This document shows, piece after piece, positions 48,601 to 60,600 of a stretch of DNA of 64,000 bases. Both the position numbers and the translations under genes were made by a program. The first letter of the stretch is position 1; every line of letters begins with the position of its first letter. The DNA is from Thalassospira sp. ER-Se-21-Dark. GTDB taxonomy: Bacteria > Pseudomonadota > Alphaproteobacteria > Rhodospirillales > Thalassospiraceae. A model generated the notes under the pieces. That model saw only the letters and a list, made by a program, of their open reading frames with translations, was not told the DNA's origin and did no database searches. The stretch is from contig NZ_VDEZ01000001.1 in the NCBI RefSeq assembly GCF_017922435.1, positions 806,001 to 870,000 of the forward strand, in the 5' to 3' direction.

Positions 48601-51600
48601 GCTGATATCAAGCGCATCGAGCGAGATATGATCGACGCTGGTATTGAAGTCCATGACGACCTTGTCACCGATCAGGCTGGTGACCTGAACAACGTCGGCC
48701 CCCGATCCGGTATGGATGACGTCATCGCCTGCACCGCCATCGATGGTATCGTTGCCCTGATCGCCATAAAGCGTGTCGTTGCCCGCACCACCGTCAAGGT
48801 AGTCGTCGCCACGTTCGCCATGCAGCGTGTCATTGCCTTCGCCGCCAATCAGTGTATCGGCACCATCGCCGGTCCAGATGACGTCGTTGCCGGCACCGCC
48901 ATCGACGGTGTCTTCGCTGATGTCGGCTTCGACATTGTCAAACGTGTCATTGCCCGCACCCAGATCAACCTCATTGTCCTGGCTGTTGCCATAGACATAG
49001 TCGTCATGGGCGGATGCGATTACTTTTTCGAAGTTGGCAAGAATATCGCCAACCGCATCGCCGCCAAAGGCACGCCCGCCCTCACCCGGATTGTGGGTAT
49101 GGGCATCGGTGTCACCGAGGAAGATTTCAACACCGGCGTCTGAACCTTCGTAACTGATGGTGTCACGGCCTTCGCCGCCATCAAGATAGTCGCCACCTGC
49201 ACCACCTTCGATGGTGTCATCGCCGGCACCACCCAGCAGGGTGTTTTCACCACTTGACCCGGTCAGAACATCGTCGCCATCCGATCCGATAACATTTTCG
49301 ATGTTGCTGATCGTATCCGTCCCGGTTTCAGCCGAGGTCGCGGTTCCAGCCGACAGATCCACCGTCGCACCGTTGGCAGCCGACATATCAAGCGTATCTT
49401 CGCCGTCGCCACCATCAAGGGTGTCGTCGCCAGAAGACGCCATCAGGGTATCGTTACCGGCACCGGCATCGACCACATCGTTGCCCGCGCCATCATCAAC
49501 GACGTCTGCACCATCGCCAGCGGCAATCGTGTTGTTGGCGGCGTCACCGGCAATGGTATCTGCCGCAGCACTGCCGATCACATTTTCAAAGCCGGAAATG
49601 GTGTCGTTGCCGGTTTCAGCACTGCTTGCCGTACCGGCCGCAAGGTCAACCGTGGCGCCGCTGGTGGCATCACTGAGATCAAGGGCGTCGTCGCCTTCAC
49701 CACCGGCAAGGGTGTCATCACCTGCACCCGCCATGACGGTATCGTTGCCCGCACCACCATCAACGATATCCGCACCGGCACCGGCAGTGATCACGTCGCT
49801 GCCGTCACCACCATTGATGGTGTCATTGCCTTCGCCACCATCAAGGATGTCGTTGCCGGCACCACCTTCAAGCAGGTCATCGCCCGCGCGCCCCGAAAGG
49901 ATATCGTTGCCAAGGCCGCCGGTCAGGGTGTTGTTATCGTCCGAACCGGAAAGCCTGTCATTGCCGTTCGAGCCAATCAGGTCTTCGATGCTGGAAAGCT
50001 TGTCGGTTTCGGTTGTGCCGACCTTGGCCGTGCCGGTCGCAAGATCAACATTTACCGGGTTGCTTGCGTTGCTGTAATCGGCGGTATCATTGCCGTCGCC
50101 ACCAACAAGGGTGTCGTTGCCAGCACCGCCCGACAGCGTATCATCACCGGCACCACCATCAAGAATGTTGGATTTCGCATCACCGGCGATTGTGTCGTCG
50201 TGATCCGAACCGATGACATTTTCGACATGATAGATCGCGTCGTTGCCGGCACCACCGGTTGCGGTGTAGTTCGCCAGATCAACATCAACAGCCGACGTCG
50301 CATCGTCGTACATGACGACGTCTTCATCTGCACCACCAACAATGATGTCATTGCCCGCACCACCGCGCAGGGTATCGTCGCCGATACCACCCTGCAGCGT
50401 GTCATCGCCAACACCACCATCGATGATGTCGTCGCCATAGCTGCCATCAAGGTAATCGTTACCCGCACCGCCATCCAGATTGTCATGGCCAAGTTCGCCA
50501 TTGATGGTGTCGTCACCCGCATTGCCCCAAAGGGTATCGTTACCCGCACCACCATTGATGGTGACATCGCCGTACGAAATGGTGTCGCTGGTCAGATCGA
50601 CCACGTCATCGCCAGAACCGGCATTGATGACCTCAACCCCGTCAAGGCGTGCGCCATCGGTCGTGGTCTCATCAACGGTTGTCTCGAAACTGATCGAACG
50701 GACAAAGAAGTCGCTGCTGTCAGAACCCGTGGAGCCATTTGCATAGGGTTCGCTTTCAAACGCGATATAGCGGAATTCGACTGCATTGCCGCTGCCATCG
50801 GTGGCGTTGATTGTTGCCGTGCCGACACCGTTGCTGGTGTAGTTGACCGTGCTGTCATCAAGCGTACCGGATGCAACAAGGTTGCCGTCAGCATCAAAGG
50901 CCTTCCATGACCCGATCTCGCCGCCGCCTTCACCGGCCATCAGGTTGGAAACCTGAACCGTGGCCGTCGAGGCATCTGCACCAAGATCGACAACGATGGC
51001 TTCGCTTTCGCCGGACTGGGCATCGTGGTTGATCTGACCACCAGCGATGCCGCCGCCGTCATTACCGATGCCATTGCCATCAAAGTTGACCGCGTCATCC
51101 GCCGCCGCAAGGTTCAGCTTGCCATCGCCGTCAACATAGGACGTACCAAAGTCAAAGGCATAAAGGTTTGCATCCGACCAGGCCGCCTGAACATCAGCCG
51201 AACTTGCCGAATCAGTCAGGCCAAAGGTGCGGGTTTCGGTCGTCGGCGTGGTGGTCTGACCATCACCAAGTTTGGAACCATCAAGCACCAGTGCATCGGC
51301 GCCATCGGTCATATCAAGGGAGTCATTACCCTCGCCACCGATAAAGGTATCATCAGAGATGTTCTTACCGCTGATATCAGCAACATCCCCAGTGCCATCG
51401 ACACCCGGGCTGCCGGTGTTTTCGGTGGTATCACCACTGATCGCGGTTCCGTCGACATCAAAGTTCAGAACGTCGTCGCCAGCCCCGCCATCAAGAGTAT
51501 CGTCACCGGCACCGCCGCTGAGTTCGTCGTTATCGGCACTACCAGTTAAGGCGTCGTCACCTTCGCCACCCGACAGCGTATCGTTGCCAGCACCACCATC

Positions 51601-54600
51601 AAGGCTGTCATTGCCCGTGCCACCGTCCAGGGTGTCGGCACCATCATTGCCAAGCAAGGTGTCATCACCCGCACCACCGGAAACCGTATCGTCACCGGCC
51701 AGGGCATCGATGGTGTCATCGTCATCGGTACCCGAAAGGATGTCGTCATTCGGGGTTGCGCCATCGGTGATGTTGGTAAAGTCATCGGCGCTAAGTTCGC
51801 TTAGACCAACACCCACAAGGGTTACCGTGCCGCCAGACGGCAGGTTCAGGACCGCGTCCCCATTGCTGTTTTGACTGAGCAACGGAACCAGGTCGCCCCA
51901 GTTTTCAAGGCCAAGGTCATCGATCGAGATTTTGTCTTCGCCAGGAGTGAAGTCGCTTACGACATCATCATCTGTGCCATCGGCAAAGATGAAGGTATCC
52001 GCACCAGCGCCACCGGCAACCGTGTCGTCGCCTGCGCCACCATCAATGGTGTCGTCACCGGCACCTGCATTGATGACATTATCGCCGTTCGAGCCGGTAA
52101 TCTGGTCATCGCCAGCACCGGTCGTGACATTTTCGATGTTAGAGAACTGATCATTGCCGGTTTCAGCCGAGCTTGCCGTGCCCGCACCAAGATCGACAAC
52201 CGCACCACCGGTTGCGTTCGACATATTCAGGGTGTCAGAGCCGTCGCCACCATCAAGGCTGTCATTGCCCGCACCGGCAATGACCGTATCATCACCGGCA
52301 CCGCCCAGAACAAGGTCGCTGCCCGCGCCATCGGAAATGACGTCGTTGCCCGCACCGCCATCAATCAGATCGATGCCATCGCCACCATCAATGGTATCGG
52401 CACCGGCACCAGACGAAATGGTGTCGTCGGCGCTGCTGCCGGTAATGACATCGTCACCTGTACCGGTGGTTACATTTTCAAAGCCGGAAATGACGTCATC
52501 GCCGGTTTCGCTGCTGTGAGCAGTGCCATCCTGCAGATTGACCGCGATGTCAGCATCGACATCGGACATATCAAGCGTGTCAAAGCCGTCACCCCCCGAA
52601 AGGGTATCGTTGCCAGCACTGCCAACAACGGTGTCATTGCCGACACCGGCATCAACGATGTCATTTCCTGCACCGGCATTGATGTGGTCATTGCCATCAC
52701 CACCGCTGATGCTGTCATTGCCTTCGTTGGTCCAGACGGTGTCGTCACCCGTTCCGGCATCAACCGATACATCGCCATAGGATTCCGTCTGGCTGGTCAG
52801 ATCGACAACATCGTCACCGGCACCGGTGTCGATGACTTCGACGCCGGAAATCGACGGTGCGTTCGATTCATCAGCATGATCGTTGTCGAGAATGATCGCG
52901 TCGCCGCCCGATGTCCCGACAAGGGTATCGATGCCTTCGCCACCATCAAACTGATCATCGCTTAGACCAAGGCCCTCAAGGTCGGCAACATCACCGGTGC
53001 CATCAACACCCGGGCTGCCGGCATGGTCGGTTTCATCACCGGCCTGACCAATACGGTCCGCTTCGAACTGAAGAACGTCGTTACCGTCGCCGCCATCAAG
53101 GGTGTCAGATCCTTCGCCACCGCCAAGCGTATCATTGCCGCCACCGCCAATAACCGTGTCATTGCCTGATCCGCCGCCAACGGAGTCATCACCATCGCCG
53201 CCGTCAACGGTGTCGTCACCGTCACCGCCATCAACCGTGTCATTACCGCCGCCGCCGCCGACCGAATCATTGCCGCTGCCACCACCAACGGAGTCATTGC
53301 CATCACCACCATCGACAGAGTCGTCCCCATCGCCACCATCGACCGTGTCATTGCCGCTACCGCCGCCGACAGAATCGTTCCCACTGCCACCGCCAACGGA
53401 GTCATCACCGTCACCGCCATCAACGGTATCGTTGCCATCGCCACCATCGACGCTGTCATGACCTGCACCACCGTCGACCGAGTCATCGCCGTCGCCACCA
53501 CCAAGGGTGTCTTCGCCCGGCGTGCCGACATTGTCGATACCGGTGAAGTGATCCGGGGTCAGATCGCCCACAGCCACACCCGACAGGGTCACCGTGCCGC
53601 CAGCTGGCAGGGTAATAACCGCGCCGTCTGGGCCATCAGACAGCAAGGGTTGCAGATCGGTCCAAGCCGAGATGCCCAGATCCGGAAGTGAAATTGCGTC
53701 AGAAGTCAGGTCGAAATCGGTAACAAGGTCGGTATCCGTGCCGTCTTCGAAGACAAACGTATCGGCACCGTCACCACCCGAAAGCGTGTCGTTGCCAGCA
53801 CCTGCCGCAATGGTGTCATCACCGGCACCGCCAGACAGAACATCATCGCCCGCACCACCATCAAGGGTGTCGTTGCCTGCACCACCGTCAATGATGTTGG
53901 CATCGTCGGAACCGGTAATGACGTCAGCGTTATCCGAGCCGGTTACATTTTCGAAGTTCGCAATGGTGTCCGATCCGGTGTTGGCACCACTTGCCGTACC
54001 GGCCGCAAGGTCGACGTTCACACCACCCGTGGTGTCAGACAGATCAAGGGTATCAATACCGTCGCCGCCATCGATATCGTCGTCGCCACCATCAAGGGAA
54101 ACGGTGTCATTACCCGCACCGGCATCAATCGTGTTGTTGCCAGACGATCCGGTAATGGTGTCATCACCATCGGTCGCGATGACATTTTCAAAGCCGGAAA
54201 TGCTGTCGCTGCCGGTTTCACCGCTGCTTGCGGTGCCTGCGCCAAGATCAATGGTCGCACCATCGGCGCTCGACAGATCAAGCGTATCATTGCCATCGCC
54301 ACCGATCAGGATATCGTCGCCTGCACCGGCTGCGATGGTGTCATTACCTTCGCCACCGTCGATGGTGTCCGACCCCTGGCCGCCATCAAGGACGTCATCG
54401 CCCGCGCCACCATCAAGGGTGTCGTTACTGGCGCCACCATTGATGTTATCCGCACCTTCGCCGCCCAGCAGGACGTCATCACCATCATTTGACCAGATGG
54501 TGTCATCGCCCGCACCGCCATCGACCGTGACATCGCCATAGGAATGGGTGTTGCTGGTCAGGTCGACAACGTCATTGCCGTCACCGGCATCGATGTATTC

Positions 54601-57600
54601 GATATCAACGATGGACGGGTTGGCCGCACCGTTTTCATGATCACGATCCAGAATGATCGCATCGTCACCGGAACCGGCAACCAGCGTGTCATGACCTTCG
54701 CCGCCAACAAAGCTGTCATCAGACAGGTTCTTGCCCGAGATATCGGCAGTTTCGCCGGTCCCATCGGTGGTCGGGCTGCCGACATGATCGGTGGTTTCAC
54801 CATCTGCGGCAACGCTGTCACCTTCAAACGACAGGACGTCATCACCGGCACCACCATCCACAAGGTCGGCACCTTCGCCACCGCCAAGGGTATCGTTGCC
54901 TGCGCCGCCCGAAAGCGTGTCATTGCCTGCACCACCGGCAAGGATGTTGTCACCGGTCGACCCGGTCAGGGTGTCATCACCGGCACCACCGGTCGCACCT
55001 TCGATGCCGTCAAGGGTATCGGTGCCATCGGTCGTCGTGCCCGTTCCGTTTTCAAGATCGACAACCACGCCATCTGCCTGGTCGGAATAATCGACGATAT
55101 CGTCGCCTTCGCCACCGATCAGGGTATCGTTACCCGCACCGCCCGAAAGCGTGTCATTGCCTGCGCCACCATCTATGACGTTGTCAAATTCGTTGCCCGC
55201 CAGCGTGTCATCATGGTCGGAACCGATCAGGGTTTCGAAGCCGTCAATGCTGTCATTGCCTGCACCACCGGTTGCAGTACCGGCATCAAGGTCAACATTC
55301 ACACCACTGTCTGCGTCTTCGTAAGACAGAGCGTCTTCACCTTCGCCGCCGATCAGCGTGTCACCGCCGCCCTTGCCAAAGACCGTGTCATTGCCTGCAC
55401 CGCCATCAAGGATGTTGGCATTTTCGTCACCGATCAGAACATCATCACCGTTACCGCCGGTGACGTTTTCGATGCTTTCAAGGGTATCGTTGCCCGCCTC
55501 ACCACTCGCAGTGCCAGCCCCCAGGTCAACAGTGACACCTGCGGTCGTGTCGGAATAATCGGCAGTATCGGAACCTTCGCCACCACGCAGGGTATCGTCA
55601 CCTGCGCCACCGATCAGCGTGTCATTGCCTTCATCGCCGTAAATATCGTCATCGCCAGCCTGACCATCGATGATGTCGTCGCTTTCAAGCGCATGGATTT
55701 CGTCGCTGATCTGGCTACCGGTGATGTCGTCTTCGAACTCGGTGCCAAAGATGACGTCATAGCCATAGAAGTTTTCCGGACCAAGATCATCTACCGAGAC
55801 ACCTTCAAGCGTGATGCTGTCGCCATCGCCAAGGGTGATGACGGCATCGCCGTTTTCATCATCGGCCATCTGGTCACGCAGGGTGGCATAATCCTCGATG
55901 CCATAAGCAGACAGATCAATGATGTCTTTTTCGACGTCAAAGTCGGTAACGGTGTCATGACCGCTACCAGGCTCAAGCACGATCAGGTCTTCGCCTTCGC
56001 CGGTGATCAGGACATCATCACCCGAACCGCCAACAAGGGTATCGTTACCCGATCCACCATCAAGGGTGTTGATGCCGTCGCTGCCGATCAGGGTATCGGT
56101 GTAATCGGTGCCGATGACGCGTTCGAAGTTACGAACAATGTCGTCCCCGCCGCCACCGGTCGCATATTCCTTGACCAGATCGACCGTGACACCCGCATCG
56201 ACATTGGAATAGTCGACGGTGTCGATATCATTTTCGCCGTTGCCACCATCCAGGATGTCATCCCCGGCATCACCATAGACCCAGTCGCTGCCAGCGCCGC
56301 CTTCGACAATATCGTCGCCTTCGCCGCCAGAGAGGGTGTCATCGCCAGCTTCACCCAGAAGGATGTCACCACCAGTGCCACCATCGATGATGTCGTCGCC
56401 GGAACCGCCGCTGATTTCGTCGATGCCTTCGCCACCATCAATAACGTCACTGCCAGCACCACCATTAATCGCGTCGCCACCGGCACCGCCGGAAATGGTG
56501 TTGTTGCTCTCGTCACCGGAAATCTTGTCGTTGAAGTCGGACCCGACGACGTTTTCGATGTCGACCAGCGTATCATTGCCCTGACCGGTTGCTGAACCGG
56601 CCGCAAGATTAACGGTTACGCCCTGATCAGCACTGCTGTAATCGGCGGTATCGGAACCCTCACCACCGTCCAGCACGTCATCACCAGCAACTCCGACAAA
56701 GGTATCATCGCCATCAAGACCGGTTAGGGTGTTGTTTTCATCATTGCCCGACAGCGTATCGTCAAACAGGGTACCGGTGACGTTTTCAATACCGTCAAGA
56801 ACATCATCACCATCCCCGCCGGTGACAGTTCCAGCAGCAAGGTCGACCTCAATCCCGGCTCCTTCCGTCGCATAATCTGCAGTGTCGTTACCGTCGCCAC
56901 CCCGCAGGACATCCGATCCAGAATTGCCAACCAGCGTATCGTCGCCGGTGCCGCCATCAATGGTGTCATTGCCTTCGCCACCGATCAGGCGGTCATTGCC
57001 AGCCCCGCCATCAACCGTGTCATCACCTTCACGGGCATTGATAATGTCATCACCACTGCCACCGATCATTTCGTCGGCATCTTCGGTGCCAAGACGGACA
57101 TCCACACCAATGAAGTTGTCTACGCTCAACTGCGACGGTGCAACACCCTGCAGCGTGATGGTATCGCCGCTGTCAAACGTGATGGTCAGATCACCATTGG
57201 CGTCCGTGCCAAACATTTTCTCAAGCGCACCATAACCGGCAATATTGAAGCTGGTCAGGTCAATGGTATCGGCGAGCGGATTGAAATCGGTAACCGTATC
57301 CTGGCCATCGCCCGGATTGAAGATCACCTGATCCGATCCGCTTCCAAGCGTCAGAATATCGTTGCCAGCACCGGCATCAAAGGTGTCATCACCGGCGCCA
57401 CCGATAAAGGTATCGCTCTGCGCACCACCGGTAAAGGTGTCGCTGAACTCGGAACCGCGGATGGCTTCGATGCCTTCAAGGGTATCGGTACCGGTTGCTG
57501 TTCCGGCAACGGTGTTGGCGCTGGTATCAACCCTGACGGCAGATTCAGAATCGACATAGCTTGCAGTATCGACGCCTTCGCCACCGATCAAGTAGTCATC

Positions 57601-60600
57601 GCCTGCACCAGACAGCAATGTGTCATTTCCGGCACCACCATCAAGCGTATCGGCGCCCGTACCGCCAGAAAGGATGTCGTTGCCCGCACCACCTTCCACC
57701 AGGTCATCACCGCTGCCTGATGAAATGACGTCATTGCCTTCGCCGCCAGTAATGGTATCGGCCCCAGCACCGGTATTAATCGTGTCATTACCCGCACCGC
57801 CATCGACGATGTCGGCACCATCGCCGGTGGCAATCACGTCATTGCCGTTGCCCGCATCAACGGTGTTGTCACCATTTCCGGCATTGATCACGTTGCCCGT
57901 GTCATCGCCAATGATCAGGTCATCACCGTCACCGGTCGTGACATTTTCAATATTGGTAAAGGTATCGGTATCAGAGCCATCGGTGGCTGTGCCGTTGGTG
58001 AAATCAACGGTCTGATCACTGGCAAGGTCGGACAGATCAAGGGTATCTTCACCCGCGCCACCATCGATGGTGTCGCTACCTGCACCGCCGCGCAGTGTGT
58101 CATTGCCAGCACCGCCCAGAAGAACGTCATCACCCGCGCGACCATCAAGCACGTCATTGCCCGCTTCGCCCGAAAGCGTGTTGCGACCGCTATCGCCGCG
58201 CAGAGTATCGGCATTTCCGGAACCGGAAACATTTTCGAAGTTCGAAATGATTTCGCCGGTGCTGGTTACGCCCGTCTGCAGGTCAACCGAAACGCCGGAC
58301 TCGCCTTCGAAGGAGAGGGTATCCTCGCCCTCGCCGCCATCTAGTGTATCGATGCCGGCGCCGCCGGAAATGGTGTCATTGCCCGCGCCACCTTCGATCA
58401 CGTCATTGCCTGCACCGCCGGTCACGATGTCATCGCCGTCACCGGCAAGAATGGTGTCATTGCGGCCACTACCGGTGATCACGTCATCATGGTCAGATGC
58501 AATGATCTGTTCGATTCCACTGAAGGTGTCGGTACCGGTATCTTCACCGGTCGCCGTGTTGGTGCCCAGATTGATGTTCAGGCCGGATGCAGCGTCCGAG
58601 TAATCAAGCGTATCGGCACCCGCACCACCAATATAGGTGTCATCGCCAAGTTCGCCGACGAAGCTGTCATTGCCCGCTCCGCCATCAAGGACGTCGTTGC
58701 CAGCACCGCCGGTCAGCATGTCATTCCCGGCACCACCAGTGATCACGTTGTTGGCATCGTTGCCAGTGATGGTGTCGTCATATTCTGTACCGGTGACGTT
58801 TTCGAAACCGGAAATCGTGTCATTGCCATCTGCACCGGTCGCGGTTCCCGAAGACAGATCGATGTTCTGGCCACCGGTCGCGTCGGAATAATCAAGGGTA
58901 TCTGTTCCCTCGCCACCGGAAAGGGTATCATCGCCTACGCCACCGGAAATCCGGTCATTACCCGAGCGACCATCAATCGTGTCGTCGCCCGCACCACCCG
59001 AAAGGGTGTTCGCCGCGTCCGAACCACCGATGCTGTCCTTTGCGTCGGAGCCAATGACGTCTTCGATGTTGCTTAGCACATCTGTGCCATCGGCTTTGGC
59101 AGCCGAACCGGCTTCAAGATCAACATCAACACCGGTTTCACTGTTACTGTAATCAACAGCGTCCTGACCAGCGCCACCGTCAATCACGTCGTCACCGGTG
59201 CTCCCGTTGATGGTGTCGTTCCCACCGCCAGTCAAAATGGTGTTATCAGTATCCGAACCGGTAATAATGTCGTTCCGGTTCGAACCGATTACATTTTCAA
59301 CATTAAGAACCGTATCACCGGTCTCTTCGTCTGTTTTACCCGTCGCAAGGTCCAGCGTTACTCCCTGCTCTGCGCCGGAGTAATCAACCGTATCAATCCC
59401 GTCACCACCATCGATCAGGTCTTTTCCAAGGCCACCGATCAGGGTGTCGTCACCCGCACCACCAAGTAGCGTGTCGTTACCTTCGCCACCTGACAGAATG
59501 TCATTGCCCCCCTCACCCGACAGGACGTTGTTGGCCTGGTTACCCGTGATGGTGTCGTCATAAACAGAACCGCTCAGGTTCTCGATACCGACAAGATTGT
59601 CATTGCCAAGCCCGGTAACAGTTCCCGCACCAAGATCAGCGGTGATCCCGCCTGTCGCGTTGCCATAATCAACGGTATCAACCCCGGCACCACCGCGCAG
59701 CACATCATCGCCGCCACTTGCGATCAGGGAGTCATTGCCTGCACCAGCATCAATCGTGTTGGCACCAGCATCGCCAATCAGAGTATCGTCGTGGACCGAA
59801 CCGGTGACGTTTTCGATGCTTTCAAGCGTATCTTCACCCGCCGCACCACTTGCCGTTTGTGCAGCAAGGTCAACAGTAACCCCGCCCTCGGCATTGGTGT
59901 AACTTGCAGTATCTTTGCCCGCACCGCCCGACAGGGTGTCATCCCCGCCCAGTCCTTCAAGGATGTCGTCACCTTCGCCGCCTGCGAGGATGTTGTCGGC
60001 ATCGGAACCAATCAGGACATCATTGCCCGCACCGGCAACGATTTTTTCGACATTACGAATCTGATCATTGCCACTTTGTGCCGTGGCCGTCCCGGTGTTG
60101 AGATTGACATTGATACCTGCAGTTTCGTCGGAATAATCAACTGTATCGACGCCTGTGCCACCATCCAGGATATCATCACCGTCACCCCCAATCAGGGTGT
60201 CATCGCCAGCACCGCCAAAGATGCTGTCATTGTCTTCAAGACCATCAATGATGTCGTTGCCATCAAGACCCGACATCGTGTCCTGACCATCGGTACCCGA
60301 CATGGTGTCATCATCAGACGTTCCGACAAGGTCACGTACACCGATGAAGTTGTCCGCGGTGATGTCATCCTTGCTGACGCCTTCGAGCACCATCGACGTG
60401 CCCTCGCCGAAATCGATGACAAGGTCACCGTTTTCGTTCTCAGACATCATCTCGTGAAGCGCGCCGTAGGTATCAACACCAAGAGCACGAATATCAATCT
60501 GGTCCTCGCCAACGGCAAAGTCGGTAATGGTATCTGTTCCGGCGTCCGGACCAACAACGTAAACGTCTGCCCCTGTCCCACCGGTCAGGGTGTCATAACC

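Noticed and set aside
53085-53520. Regular 27-bp repeats considered as a CRISPR array or minisatellite
   Set aside because: There are no unique spacers, and the units are in-frame nonapeptide codons of the RTX gene.
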